NCBI GenBank assembly: GCA_021824855.1
Contig: JAKAJX010000079.1
Span: 1-5,722 of the forward strand
DNA length: 5,722 nucleotides
Direction of reading: 5' to 3'
DNA from: Bacteroidota bacterium
GTDB lineage: Bacteria > Bacteroidota > Bacteroidia > Chitinophagales > Chitinophagaceae
The notes under the pieces are model-generated. The model did no database searches, was not told the origin of the DNA, and was given only the letters and a program-made list of their open reading frames with translations. The position numbers and the translations under genes are program-made. Positions 1 through 5,722 of the stretch are shown here, in pieces (position 1 is the first letter of the stretch; the number at the start of each line of letters is the position of its first letter).

Positions 1-372
1 ATCAACCGGAACAGGAGATTCCGTTTTAGTTCTTCCCCCTTTTCGGCTACCTACCATAATTACTTCTTGTAAATCTACTGTGGTAGGCTGAAGAGAAACA
101 GTAACAGTATTGGATTTTACTGTTACATTCTTTACTTGAAATCCAACGGAATTAATTTCTAATACATCATTCATTGCTGCCATAATAGAAAATTTCCCGT
201 CCTTGTCGGTGCTGGTTCCACCTTTAGATGATTTAATTTTTACAGTAGCACCTTCCACCGGAAGTCCTTTGCTATCTGTTACAATACCAGTAATACTGTG
301 TTTTTGTGCAAAAACTTGGGGTAGCAAAAAAAGTAAACCAACCCCCAAAAAAAGTAGTTTGAAGATTCTCAT
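1..372 (-). CDS. TonB-dependent receptor, N-terminal part (gene continues beyond left edge)
   Basis: This is the first 124 codons of an outer-membrane TonB-dependent receptor, read from the ATG at 372 toward position 1 with no stop. Residues 1-22 look like a Sec signal peptide: basic MRIFK, a Leu/Phe-rich core, and likely cleavage after VFA (A22|Q23). Residues about 25-95 match a CarboxypepD_reg-like beta-sandwich, with the pattern ITGIVTDSKGLPVEGATV, then GGTSTDKDGKFSI, then VLEINSVGF. Residues 99-124 (VDLQEVIMVGS, then RTKTESPVPVD) resemble the TonB-box region and the start of the plug domain in Bacteroidota receptors. The barrel is outside the window, so the substrate cannot be told, and a SusC/RagA-type assignment is not supported. 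The gene is divergent from the kinase gene at 474. The start is chosen because the signal peptide begins there. Family is fairly certain; ligand is unknown. Confidence 0.88.
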   Translation of the reverse strand, partial: MRIFKLLFLGVGLLFLLPQVFAQKHSITGIVTDSKGLPVEGATVKIKSSKGGTSTDKDGKFSIMAAMNDVLEINSVGFQVKNVTVKSNTVTVSLQPTTVDLQEVIMVGSRKGGRTKTESPVPVD

Positions 373-473
373 GTGTGCTGATTTTATCAGCCCAATATAG
401 TAAGAAAATATTTAAGTACATGAGCTTGTTACGAATTATTCTATTTTTATTGCTTATTACACTTATTTAAATC
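373..473. promoter_or_regulatory. Divergent intergenic region between receptor and kinase operon
   Basis: These 101 bp must hold the promoters for the leftward receptor gene and, probably, the rightward kinase operon, since both start at its edges. I see no exact TAnnTTTG -7 box on either strand. The best minus-strand candidate is TATATTGG at 392-399. On the plus strand there is only an AT-rich stretch with TATTTTTAT at 442-450. There is no Shine-Dalgarno sequence before the ATG at 474, which is usual in Bacteroidota. Confidence 0.45.
377..391. repeat. Perfect 6-bp inverted repeat just upstream of the receptor start
   Basis: GCTGAT and ATCAGC flank a 3-nt TTT centre, ending 4 nt before the receptor start codon on the minus strand. 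It could be a small hairpin in the mRNA leader or a DNA-binding site. A weak -7-like box (TATATTGG, minus strand, 392-399) lies immediately upstream and differs from TAnnTTTG at one base, but no -33 element is visible at the right distance. Function is inference only. Confidence 0.4.
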
Positions 474-1922
474 ATGGAAAATATTCATAAAATAGTTACC
501 GATTTTTTCTTCTCCCATACTAAAAAAATACCGGATAGAATTGAGAAATTACCACAAAGCGGAAGCGATAGAATGTACTTTAGAATTTACATTGCCGAAC
601 AAACATTTATTGCAACTTATAATACAAACATTAAGGAAAATAACACATTTATTTATTTTAGCAACCATTTTAAACATCAACAACTTCCTGTTCCTACCAT
701 TTTTGCTGCCAATGATGATTGTAATTTGTATTTACAAGAAGATTTGGGCACAGAAAGTTTATTAAATAAAATAGAAAATTTAGGTCATAACCCAACTGTA
801 TATCTGCTATTTCAAAAAAGCTTATCGGCACTGGCTTCTTTACAAATAACCGGCGATAAAGATTTAAACTACAACCAATGTTTAACAGCAAAAGAATTTG
901 GCAAACAAGCCATTATGAGCGATTTGCTGTATTTTAAATATTATTTTTTAGATACTTTACGCATACCTTACGATAAGCAAGCTATTATTGACGATTTTGA
1001 AGCATTAAGCACTTACCTTACTAAAACCGAACATAAATATTTTATGTTTCGCGATTTTCAAAGCCGAAACATTATTGTTAAAAATAACGAGGTTTATTTT
1101 ATAGATTATCAAGGCGGAATGAAAGGTGCATTGCAATACGATGTGGCCAGTTTATTATGGCAAGCCAAAGCCGAATTAAATGAAGAATGGAAAAATAGTT
1201 TACTCGATTTTTATATGAATGAAATTGATAAACTATTACCTAAACCCATTGACCGTATTACTTTTGTTAGTCAATACAATGGTTATGTATTAATAAGATT
1301 ATTACAAGTATTAGGTGCTTATGGTTTTAGAGGATTATTTGAACGAAAAGCTCATTTTTTATCCAGCATTCCATTAGCCTTGAAAAGTGTAAAATATTTT
1401 TTAGAACATCAACGAATTGGCATTATTATGCCTGAATTTGATAGGCTATTGCAAGCAATGGTCAATCCCGAGATTATTGAAAAATTTACCCCACCAAAAG
1501 CTACTGATACTACTGCACTTAAAATTACCATTAATAGTTTTAGTTATAAAAAAGGATTACCGAAAGATGAATCGGGGAATGGTGGCGGATTTGTATTTGA
1601 CATGCGTGGAATTTTAAACCCGGGAAGATTTGAAGAATATAAAACCCTTTGTGGAAAAGATAAACCGGTAATTGATTTTTTGGAACAACAAACCCGAATG
1701 AGCCAATTTTTAAACAGTGCTTGGGATTTAATAGATATTACAATTGAAGATTATTTAAAAAGAAATTTTAATCATTTAGTAATTAATTTCGGCTGTACAG
1801 GCGGTCAGCACAGAAGTGTTTATGCTGCAGAACAAACAGCAAGACATTTAAGAAATAAATATCATCTTAAAATAAATTTGCAGCATACTAATGAACTTAA
1901 TTGGCTTAGAACAACTAACTAA
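474..1922 (+). CDS. AmgK-like APH-family sugar kinase fused to a RapZ C-terminal domain
   Basis: This 482-residue protein has two recognisable parts. Residues about 1-320 are an aminoglycoside-phosphotransferase-fold kinase of the AmgK/COG3178 type. GSDRMYFR (30-37) is the nucleotide-loop region, FRDFQSRNI (192-200) is the catalytic loop with D194 and N199, and IDYQGG (210-215) carries the metal-binding D211. AmgK phosphorylates MurNAc or GlcNAc at the anomeric position. The usual His of the HRD motif is Phe192. Residues about 350-475 match the C-terminal domain of RapZ: INSFSYKKGLP (353-363), FVFDMRG (373-379), NP (382-383), KDKPVIDFL (395-403) and GCTGGQHRS (440-448). RapZ's N-terminal P-loop kinase domain is absent, as is its Lys/Arg-rich end. 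The next gene, MurU-like, begins 5 nt after the stop, which supports a role in cell-wall sugar salvage. The two domain calls are strong. The substrate is inferred, and a kinase for another sugar (for example in NDP-sugar synthesis) remains possible. Likely cytoplasmic. Confidence 0.88.
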   Translation: MENIHKIVTDFFFSHTKKIPDRIEKLPQSGSDRMYFRIYIAEQTFIATYNTNIKENNTFIYFSNHFKHQQLPVPTIFAANDDCNLYLQEDLGTESLLNKIENLGHNPTVYLLFQKSLSALASLQITGDKDLNYNQCLTAKEFGKQAIMSDLLYFKYYFLDTLRIPYDKQAIIDDFEALSTYLTKTEHKYFMFRDFQSRNIIVKNNEVYFIDYQGGMKGALQYDVASLLWQAKAELNEEWKNSLLDFYMNEIDKLLPKPIDRITFVSQYNGYVLIRLLQVLGAYGFRGLFERKAHFLSSIPLALKSVKYFLEHQRIGIIMPEFDRLLQAMVNPEIIEKFTPPKATDTTALKITINSFSYKKGLPKDESGNGGGFVFDMRGILNPGRFEEYKTLCGKDKPVIDFLEQQTRMSQFLNSAWDLIDITIEDYLKRNFNHLVINFGCTGGQHRSVYAAEQTARHLRNKYHLKINLQHTNELNWLRTTN

Positions 1923-1927
1923 CTTTT

Positions 1928-2647
1928 ATGAAAGCAATGATTCTTGCAGCAGGCTTTGGCAGCAGATTAAAACCATGGACCGATTATCATCCTAAAACTT
2001 TAGCAATAGTAAATGGAAAAACTTTATTACAAAGAAATATTGAATATTTACAAACGTTTAATATAACAGATATTATTATAAATGTGCATCATTTTGCCCA
2101 TCAAATAATTGAAGCAATACAACAAAACAATGGTTGGGGAAGTAATATTACTATTAGCGACGAAACTAATGTTGTTTTAGAAACAGGCGGCGGATTAAAA
2201 AAAGCAAGTTGGTTTTTTAAAGAAGATTTTGTGTTATTAAATACAGATATACTTACCGATATGAATTTACATAACATGATATTACAACATAAAGAAAATA
2301 AGCCATTGGCTACCTTAGCCGTATCGGATAGAAACACTTCAAGATATTTATTTTTTAATACGAAAAATGAATTATATGGATGGAAAAATATACAAACCGG
2401 TGAAGAAAAACCACAACCATTTACTGCTGAAATAAATGATTTAACCCGCAAAGCCTTTAGCGGAATTCATGTTATTAATCCTGCCATATTTCCATTAATG
2501 CATCAAGAAGGAAAATTTTCAATGATTGATGTTTATATAAATTTATGCAGAGAACATTCTATTCATTATTTCGATCATTCTTCATCAAAATTTATTGATG
2601 TAGGAAAACCCGAAAATATTTTAAATGCAGAAAGCCTTTTTAACTAA
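1928..2647 (+). CDS. MurU-like sugar-1-phosphate nucleotidyltransferase
   Basis: A 239-residue NTP_transferase-family enzyme, close in length to Pseudomonas MurU (about 220). It likely transfers a nucleotide from an NTP to a sugar-1-phosphate, probably UMP to MurNAc-1-phosphate. The N-terminal signature LAAGFGSRLKPWT (6-18), followed by HPK with K23, binds the nucleotide. LETGGGLKKA (84-93) matches the LETGGG segment of MurU. D107 in LLNTDILTD and D224 in FIDVGKPEN are the expected metal ligands. FSGIHVINPAIF (177-188) also fits the MurU pattern. The gene begins 5 nt after the kinase stop and shares 1 nt (TAATG) with the methyltransferase start, so the three are very likely cotranscribed. The kinase upstream would supply the sugar-1-phosphate. 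Alternatives are a LicC-like or heptose-1-phosphate transferase. Family is near certain; exact substrate is moderately supported by the pairing. Confidence 0.88.
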   Translation: MKAMILAAGFGSRLKPWTDYHPKTLAIVNGKTLLQRNIEYLQTFNITDIIINVHHFAHQIIEAIQQNNGWGSNITISDETNVVLETGGGLKKASWFFKEDFVLLNTDILTDMNLHNMILQHKENKPLATLAVSDRNTSRYLFFNTKNELYGWKNIQTGEEKPQPFTAEINDLTRKAFSGIHVINPAIFPLMHQEGKFSMIDVYINLCREHSIHYFDHSSSKFIDVGKPENILNAESLFN

Positions 2648-3567
2648 TGACTAACTACAATTTCAGTATATGCAAATTATGCCATCAAGGAGGCAACCGC
2701 ATTGCTTATCGGCTAAAAATGGCAAATGTAATTGTATGCAAACATTGCGGATTTCATTATACCGATTATTTAGATGATGAATATTTACCACAATCGGCCC
2801 ATGCAGAACAAATTACACATATTGATGAAAAAACCATTAAGTATATTGAACAAAAACTACAAAGCAATCCGCAACGTTTTCATCATCATACACAAATAGT
2901 TAAACAATATATACAGCAAGGAGAAAATATATTAGATGTAGGTTTTGGAGGAGCCATTTTTTTAAGAAATATGTTAGCAGCCAATATGCAGGCTTATGGC
3001 ATTGAATTAGACAGGCAATATATTTTATATGCAACAGAAAAATTGCATTTAAAAAATGTATATTCTTTTCCCATACAAGATGCTTTTTGGCAAACCAATT
3101 ATGCAGAATTTTTTAATGCAATTGTACTATGGGATGTATTAGAGCATGTAAACTTTCCTAATGAATTACTGCATAATGCAGTAAACTTATTACAGCCGAA
3201 CGGATATATTTTCATTGATACGCCTTGCAGAAACAGCTTTTATCATATAACCGGAGAATGGATGAGTAAGTTAAGCTTTGGCTATTATAATGGCTTTTTA
3301 CATTCCATGTATTCAAATCATCGGTTTGGGCATAAACAAATTTTTTCAAAAAAAGATATTCAATTCTTATTTCATCAATCGGATATTGAATTAATTTTTT
3401 TACAACAATTTCATGAAATTAGTTTTCCCTACGAATTTTATTTGCATAAAATAATCCAAAATAAATGGTTGCTTAAAATAGCCGTTCCTGCCACCAAACT
3501 ATTTTTTATGGTATTTAAAGTAAAAAATAAAATGATGGTAATTGGAAAAAAGAAAAGCAAAAAATAA
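2647..3567 (+). CDS. Class I SAM-dependent methyltransferase with N-terminal four-cysteine (zinc-ribbon-like) motif
   Basis: A 306-residue protein. Two CxxC pairs (C9/C12 and C31/C34, the latter in CKHCGFHYTDY) form a probable zinc ribbon at the N-terminus, as in sugar C-methyltransferases with a putative zinc-binding domain. The methyltransferase fold follows: motif I is ILDVGFGGA (95-103), the acidic residue after beta-2 is E120 in YGIELD, and LWDVLEHV (161-168) is the typical Methyltransf_23 segment. LLQPNGYIFIDTP (181-193) is the post-IV strand region. HKQIFSKKDIQFLF (229-242) is also typical of this group. The end has a hydrophobic stretch (about 274-290) and a basic tail (KKKSKK), which may bring it to the membrane. 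It overlaps the MurU-like gene by 1 nt, suggesting translational coupling. The acceptor is unknown; a sugar nucleotide or envelope glycan or lipid is possible but is inference. The fold is secure. Confidence 0.85.
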   Translation: MTNYNFSICKLCHQGGNRIAYRLKMANVIVCKHCGFHYTDYLDDEYLPQSAHAEQITHIDEKTIKYIEQKLQSNPQRFHHHTQIVKQYIQQGENILDVGFGGAIFLRNMLAANMQAYGIELDRQYILYATEKLHLKNVYSFPIQDAFWQTNYAEFFNAIVLWDVLEHVNFPNELLHNAVNLLQPNGYIFIDTPCRNSFYHITGEWMSKLSFGYYNGFLHSMYSNHRFGHKQIFSKKDIQFLFHQSDIELIFLQQFHEISFPYEFYLHKIIQNKWLLKIAVPATKLFFMVFKVKNKMMVIGKKKSKK

Positions 3568-3690
3568 ATTATATAACCGTATTATTTGTGTGCCATTTTA
3601 AACAATATACTCGATATTTTATTAAGTTAATTTGCTGTTAAGTAGGCATATTTTAAGTACGTTTAAGTATTTTCGGTAAAAACAGGAAAG
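3568..3690. promoter_or_regulatory. Intergenic region upstream of gldA
   Basis: These 123 AT-rich bp separate the operon from gldA. No GC-rich stem with a T-run is visible, so no intrinsic terminator can be assigned to the methyltransferase end. Near-matches to the -7 consensus TAnnTTTG are TTAATTTG (about 3627-3634) and TATTTTCG (about 3668-3675), each one base off, without a convincing -33 TTTG. A promoter for gldA is likely here by position, but its exact site is not resolved. Confidence 0.4.
3652..3669. repeat. Tandem TTTAAGTA direct repeat, 10-bp period
   Basis: TTTAAGTA occurs at 3652-3659 and again at 3662-3669, separated by CG, so the copies are exactly one helical turn apart. A shorter copy (TTAAGTA) lies at 3638-3644. 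The same octamer occurs once at 411-418 in the other intergenic region. It sits 21 bp before the gldA start and could be a regulator site, but the motif is AT-rich and one TTAAGTA also falls inside the methyltransferase gene near 2836, so chance is not excluded. Confidence 0.35.
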
Positions 3691-4605
3691 ATGTCTATAG
3701 AAGTTGTTCAACTAATAAAACAATATGGCGAACAGAAAGCAGTGAACGATATTTCTTTTACAATTAATAAAGGAGAAGTAGTTGGATTTTTAGGTCCTAA
3801 TGGAGCCGGTAAAAGTACCACCATGAAAATAATTGCCGGCTATTTAACACAAAATGCAGGTACTGTAAAAGTTTGTGGTATGGATGTAACAAAAAATCCA
3901 ATTGCCATAAAAAAGAAAATTGGGTATTTGCCCGAATCCAATCCGCTATACTACGATATGTATGTAAAAGAATACCTGCAATTTATTGGAGGAGTACATC
4001 AAATTAAAAACCTTAAAGCACAAATTGCTAAAACTATAGAACTTACCGGTTTATCAATTGAAGAAAAAAAGAAAATAGGTCAACTTTCTAAAGGATATAA
4101 GCAACGAGTTGGTTTAGCGGCAGCTTTAATTCACGATCCGGAAGTACTAATTTTAGATGAACCAACCAGTGGGTTAGATCCTAATCAAATTATTGAGATA
4201 AGAAATGTTATAAAAGAACAAGGTAAAAATAAAACGGTGCTATTTTCATCGCATATTTTACAAGAAGTACAGGCTTTATGCGATAAAATTATCATTATCA
4301 ACAAAGGCAAAATTGTGGCTAACGATCGTTTAAACAATATGCAACATACCCAAACAAATAAAAACACTGTACTTGTTGAATTTGAAAATTTAACAGAAGA
4401 ACAACTTCAAAAAATTCAATTATTATCAACTGTATCAACACTAACCTGCGTTAATTCAACTGTTACCATCGAAACGCTTCAACCGGAAGAATGCCGGAAA
4501 AGCATACTACAACTATCTTTAACAGAAAACTTGAATATCATTTCGCTACATACCGAAACCAAAAGTTTGGAAGATATATTTAGAACCCTTACACGCAAAG
4601 ATTGA
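3691..4605 (+). CDS. gldA: GldA-type ABC transporter ATP-binding protein
   Basis: A 304-residue ABC ATPase, about the length of Flavobacterium GldA, the ATPase partner of membrane proteins GldF and GldG in gliding-associated transport. Walker A is GPNGAGKST (35-43), the Q-loop region reads GYLPESNPLY (78-87), with Glu where many ABC proteins have Gln, the signature is LSKGYKQR (132-139), Walker B is LILDEP (153-158) with catalytic E157, the D-loop is SGLDP (160-164), and the switch is H188. The overall wording (MSIEVVQLIKQYG start, IGQLSKGY, GLDPNQIIEIRNVIK) is very like GldA. Residues about 215-304 form the usual accessory C-terminal part, ending in SLEDIFRTLT. AGGA lies at 3684-3687, only 3 nt before the ATG. 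No gldF or gldG is in the window. Homologues occur in non-gliding Bacteroidota too, so the name does not prove motility. Confidence 0.85.
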   Translation: MSIEVVQLIKQYGEQKAVNDISFTINKGEVVGFLGPNGAGKSTTMKIIAGYLTQNAGTVKVCGMDVTKNPIAIKKKIGYLPESNPLYYDMYVKEYLQFIGGVHQIKNLKAQIAKTIELTGLSIEEKKKIGQLSKGYKQRVGLAAALIHDPEVLILDEPTSGLDPNQIIEIRNVIKEQGKNKTVLFSSHILQEVQALCDKIIIINKGKIVANDRLNNMQHTQTNKNTVLVEFENLTEEQLQKIQLLSTVSTLTCVNSTVTIETLQPEECRKSILQLSLTENLNIISLHTETKSLEDIFRTLTRKD

Positions 4606-4614
4606 TAATAATCA

Positions 4615-4647
4615 TTAGTTATATCTGTAACAGTTGTATTAATTTTG
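4615..4647 (+). promoter_or_regulatory. Bacteroidota-type promoter of enolase
   Basis: TAATTTTG at 4640-4647 matches the Bacteroidota -7 consensus TAnnTTTG exactly and is followed by CACC, a common context for such promoters. Twenty-one bases upstream is TTAG (4615-4618), one base off the -33 TTTG element. The transcript would start at about 4650-4656, giving a leader of roughly 50 nt before the ATG at 4704. A short symmetric CTGT-A-ACAG (4625-4633) sits between the two elements. Confidence 0.68.
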
Positions 4648-4665
4648 CACCGCAATCGAATTCTT

Positions 4666-4683
4666 AATGAGGTATTCCTCGTT
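4666..4683 (+). promoter_or_regulatory. Predicted hairpin in enolase 5' leader
   Basis: AATGAGG (4666-4672) can pair with CCTCGTT (4677-4683) around a TATT loop, giving seven pairs including one U-G wobble. It lies after the predicted transcription start and 20 nt before the ATG, leaving an A/T-rich, unpaired start region. It may stabilise the transcript or modulate translation. It is too small for a known riboswitch, and no T-run follows, so it is not a terminator. Confidence 0.45.
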
Positions 4684-4703
4684 CACATTTTAAATTAAAA
4701 ATT

Positions 4704-5722
4704 ATGAGTTACATTGTAGAAGTTCATGCCAGACAAATTTTAGATAGCCGTGGCAACCCTACCATTGAAGTAGATGTATTAACCGATGATGGCGTAATTG
4801 GCCGTGCAGCCGTACCCAGCGGTGCAAGTACCGGTATTCATGAAGCCGTTGAATTACGCGATGGTGATAAAAAGAAATATGGAGGAAAAGGAGTATTAAA
4901 GGCCGTAAAAAATGTAAATGATATTATTGCAGATGCGATAGTTGGATATGATATAGCTCAGCAAGCTGCTATTGATCAGGCAATGATTGATTTAGATGCA
5001 ACACCCAATAAATCTAAATTAGGTGCCAATGCAATTTTAGCGGTTAGTATGGCTGTTGCTAAAGCTGCTGCCGAAGAAGCCGGTTTACCTTTGTATAGAT
5101 ACATAGGCGGCACCAATGCCAAAACACTTCCGGTTCCAATGATGAATATTTTAAATGGTGGTGCACATGCCGATAATAAAATAGATTTCCAAGAATTTAT
5201 GATTCAGCCGGTTGGTGCAAGTTCTTTCAGCGAAGGTTTGCGTTGGGGTGTTGAAATTTTTCACGCATTAAAAACTGTGTTGAAGAAAAAAGGTTTCAGC
5301 ACAAATGTTGGTGATGAAGGTGGATTTGCTCCAAACATTCAAAGCAACGAAGAAGCTATTGAAACTGTATTGGCTGCAATTGGTTTAGCAGGATTTAAAA
5401 CAGGTTCACAAGTTACCATTGCCATGGATGCTGCTAACAGCGAATTGTGGGATGGTAAAAAGAAAAAATATGTTTTCAAGAAAAGCAGTGGTAAAGAAAT
5501 CGGCAGCGATGAATTAGTAAAATTTTGGGAAAGCTGGGTTAAAAAATATCCTATTGTATCAATTGAAGACGGAATGGCCGAAGACGATTGGAACGGATGG
5601 GCTGCTTTAACGAAAGCAATTGGCAACAAAGTTCAATTAGTAGGCGATGATTTATTTGTTACAAATGTTGAACGCTTACAAACAGGTATCGATAAAAAAA
5701 TTGCCAATGCTTTATTGGTTAA
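4704..5722 (+). CDS. eno: Enolase (2-phosphoglycerate dehydratase), N-terminal 339 residues; continues beyond right edge
   Basis: Enolase interconverts 2-phosphoglycerate and phosphoenolpyruvate in glycolysis in the cytoplasm. Of about 430 residues, 339 are present; the rest, including the two catalytic lysines near E. coli 341 and 392, lies outside. The sequence starts MSYIVEVHARQILDSRGNPT, a classic enolase N-terminus. Visible functional residues are S42 in the mobile loop SGASTG (39-44), H155 in GGAHADN (153-158), E164 in FQEF (162-165), E205 in GDEGGF (203-208), and the magnesium ligands D242 (AMDAA), E288 (SIEDG) and D315 (VGDDLF). No frameshift or missing residue is seen. The start is fixed by the conserved N-terminus; it has no Shine-Dalgarno sequence but an A/T-rich leader. 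It has its own promoter at 4615-4647 and is probably independent of gldA. Confidence 0.98.
   Translation, partial: MSYIVEVHARQILDSRGNPTIEVDVLTDDGVIGRAAVPSGASTGIHEAVELRDGDKKKYGGKGVLKAVKNVNDIIADAIVGYDIAQQAAIDQAMIDLDATPNKSKLGANAILAVSMAVAKAAAEEAGLPLYRYIGGTNAKTLPVPMMNILNGGAHADNKIDFQEFMIQPVGASSFSEGLRWGVEIFHALKTVLKKKGFSTNVGDEGGFAPNIQSNEEAIETVLAAIGLAGFKTGSQVTIAMDAANSELWDGKKKKYVFKKSSGKEIGSDELVKFWESWVKKYPIVSIEDGMAEDDWNGWAALTKAIGNKVQLVGDDLFVTNVERLQTGIDKKIANALLV

Noticed and set aside
203..400. Small plus-strand open frame at the left edge
   Set aside because: It is antisense to the receptor signal peptide and CarboxypepD_reg-like domain, which are well supported.
474..1922. Complete RapZ (RNase adapter) protein
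   Set aside because: The N-terminal two-thirds is an APH-type kinase, not the P-loop domain of RapZ; only the C-terminal domain matches.
2101..2451. Open frame on the minus strand inside the MurU-like gene
   Set aside because: It lies antisense to a gene with clear conserved motifs, and its translation shows no recognisable domain.
1928..2647. LicC-type choline-phosphate cytidylyltransferase
   Set aside because: A kinase-plus-transferase pair can suggest LicA/LicC, but LETGGG and the FSGIHVINP pattern, together with the AmgK-like catalytic loop upstream, fit MurU better.
4625..4633. CTGTAACAG as an operator in the enolase promoter
   Set aside because: Four-base arms are too short to support a binding site alone; mentioned only as part of the promoter.
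4606..4640. Intrinsic terminator after gldA
   Set aside because: Only short A/T pairings are possible, with no GC-rich stem followed by a T-run.
5339..5629. Open frame on the minus strand inside enolase
   Set aside because: Antisense shadow of strongly conserved enolase sequence with no independent support.

Overview
The window is AT-rich chromosomal DNA that reads as Bacteroidota. Four things point there: a TonB-dependent receptor N-terminus with a carboxypeptidase-regulatory-like domain, a GldA-type ABC ATPase, A/T-rich start regions mostly without Shine-Dalgarno sequences, and an exact TAnnTTTG-type -7 box before enolase. The lineage within the phylum (perhaps Chitinophagia or a relative) is an impression only. 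I see no mobile element, CRISPR array, tRNA or rRNA.

Layout: (1) positions 1-372, minus strand, hold the first 124 residues of a secreted TonB-dependent receptor that runs off the left edge. (2) A 101-bp divergent intergenic region follows. (3) Positions 474-3567, plus strand, form a tight three-gene unit: an APH/AmgK-like sugar kinase fused to a RapZ C-terminal domain; a MurU-like nucleotidyltransferase 5 nt later; and a methyltransferase with an N-terminal four-cysteine motif whose start codon overlaps the MurU stop by 1 nt. (4) A 123-bp intergenic region carries short direct repeats. (5) gldA lies at 3691-4605. (6) A 98-bp intergenic region holds a good Bacteroidota promoter and a 5'-UTR hairpin. 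(7) Enolase runs from 4704 off the right edge.

The most interesting part is the three-gene unit. AmgK and MurU are known in Pseudomonas as a peptidoglycan-recycling bypass: the kinase makes MurNAc-1-phosphate or GlcNAc-1-phosphate, and MurU makes UDP-MurNAc. Here the kinase carries a C-terminal domain clearly related to the part of E. coli RapZ that binds glucosamine-6-phosphate, without RapZ's N-terminal P-loop domain and without its basic RNA-binding tail. I infer a cell-wall sugar salvage enzyme with a built-in amino-sugar-phosphate sensor or second catalytic domain. The methyltransferase is translationally linked, but its substrate is unknown. Enolase, GldA and the TonB receptor look like ordinary neighbours with no evident tie to this unit.
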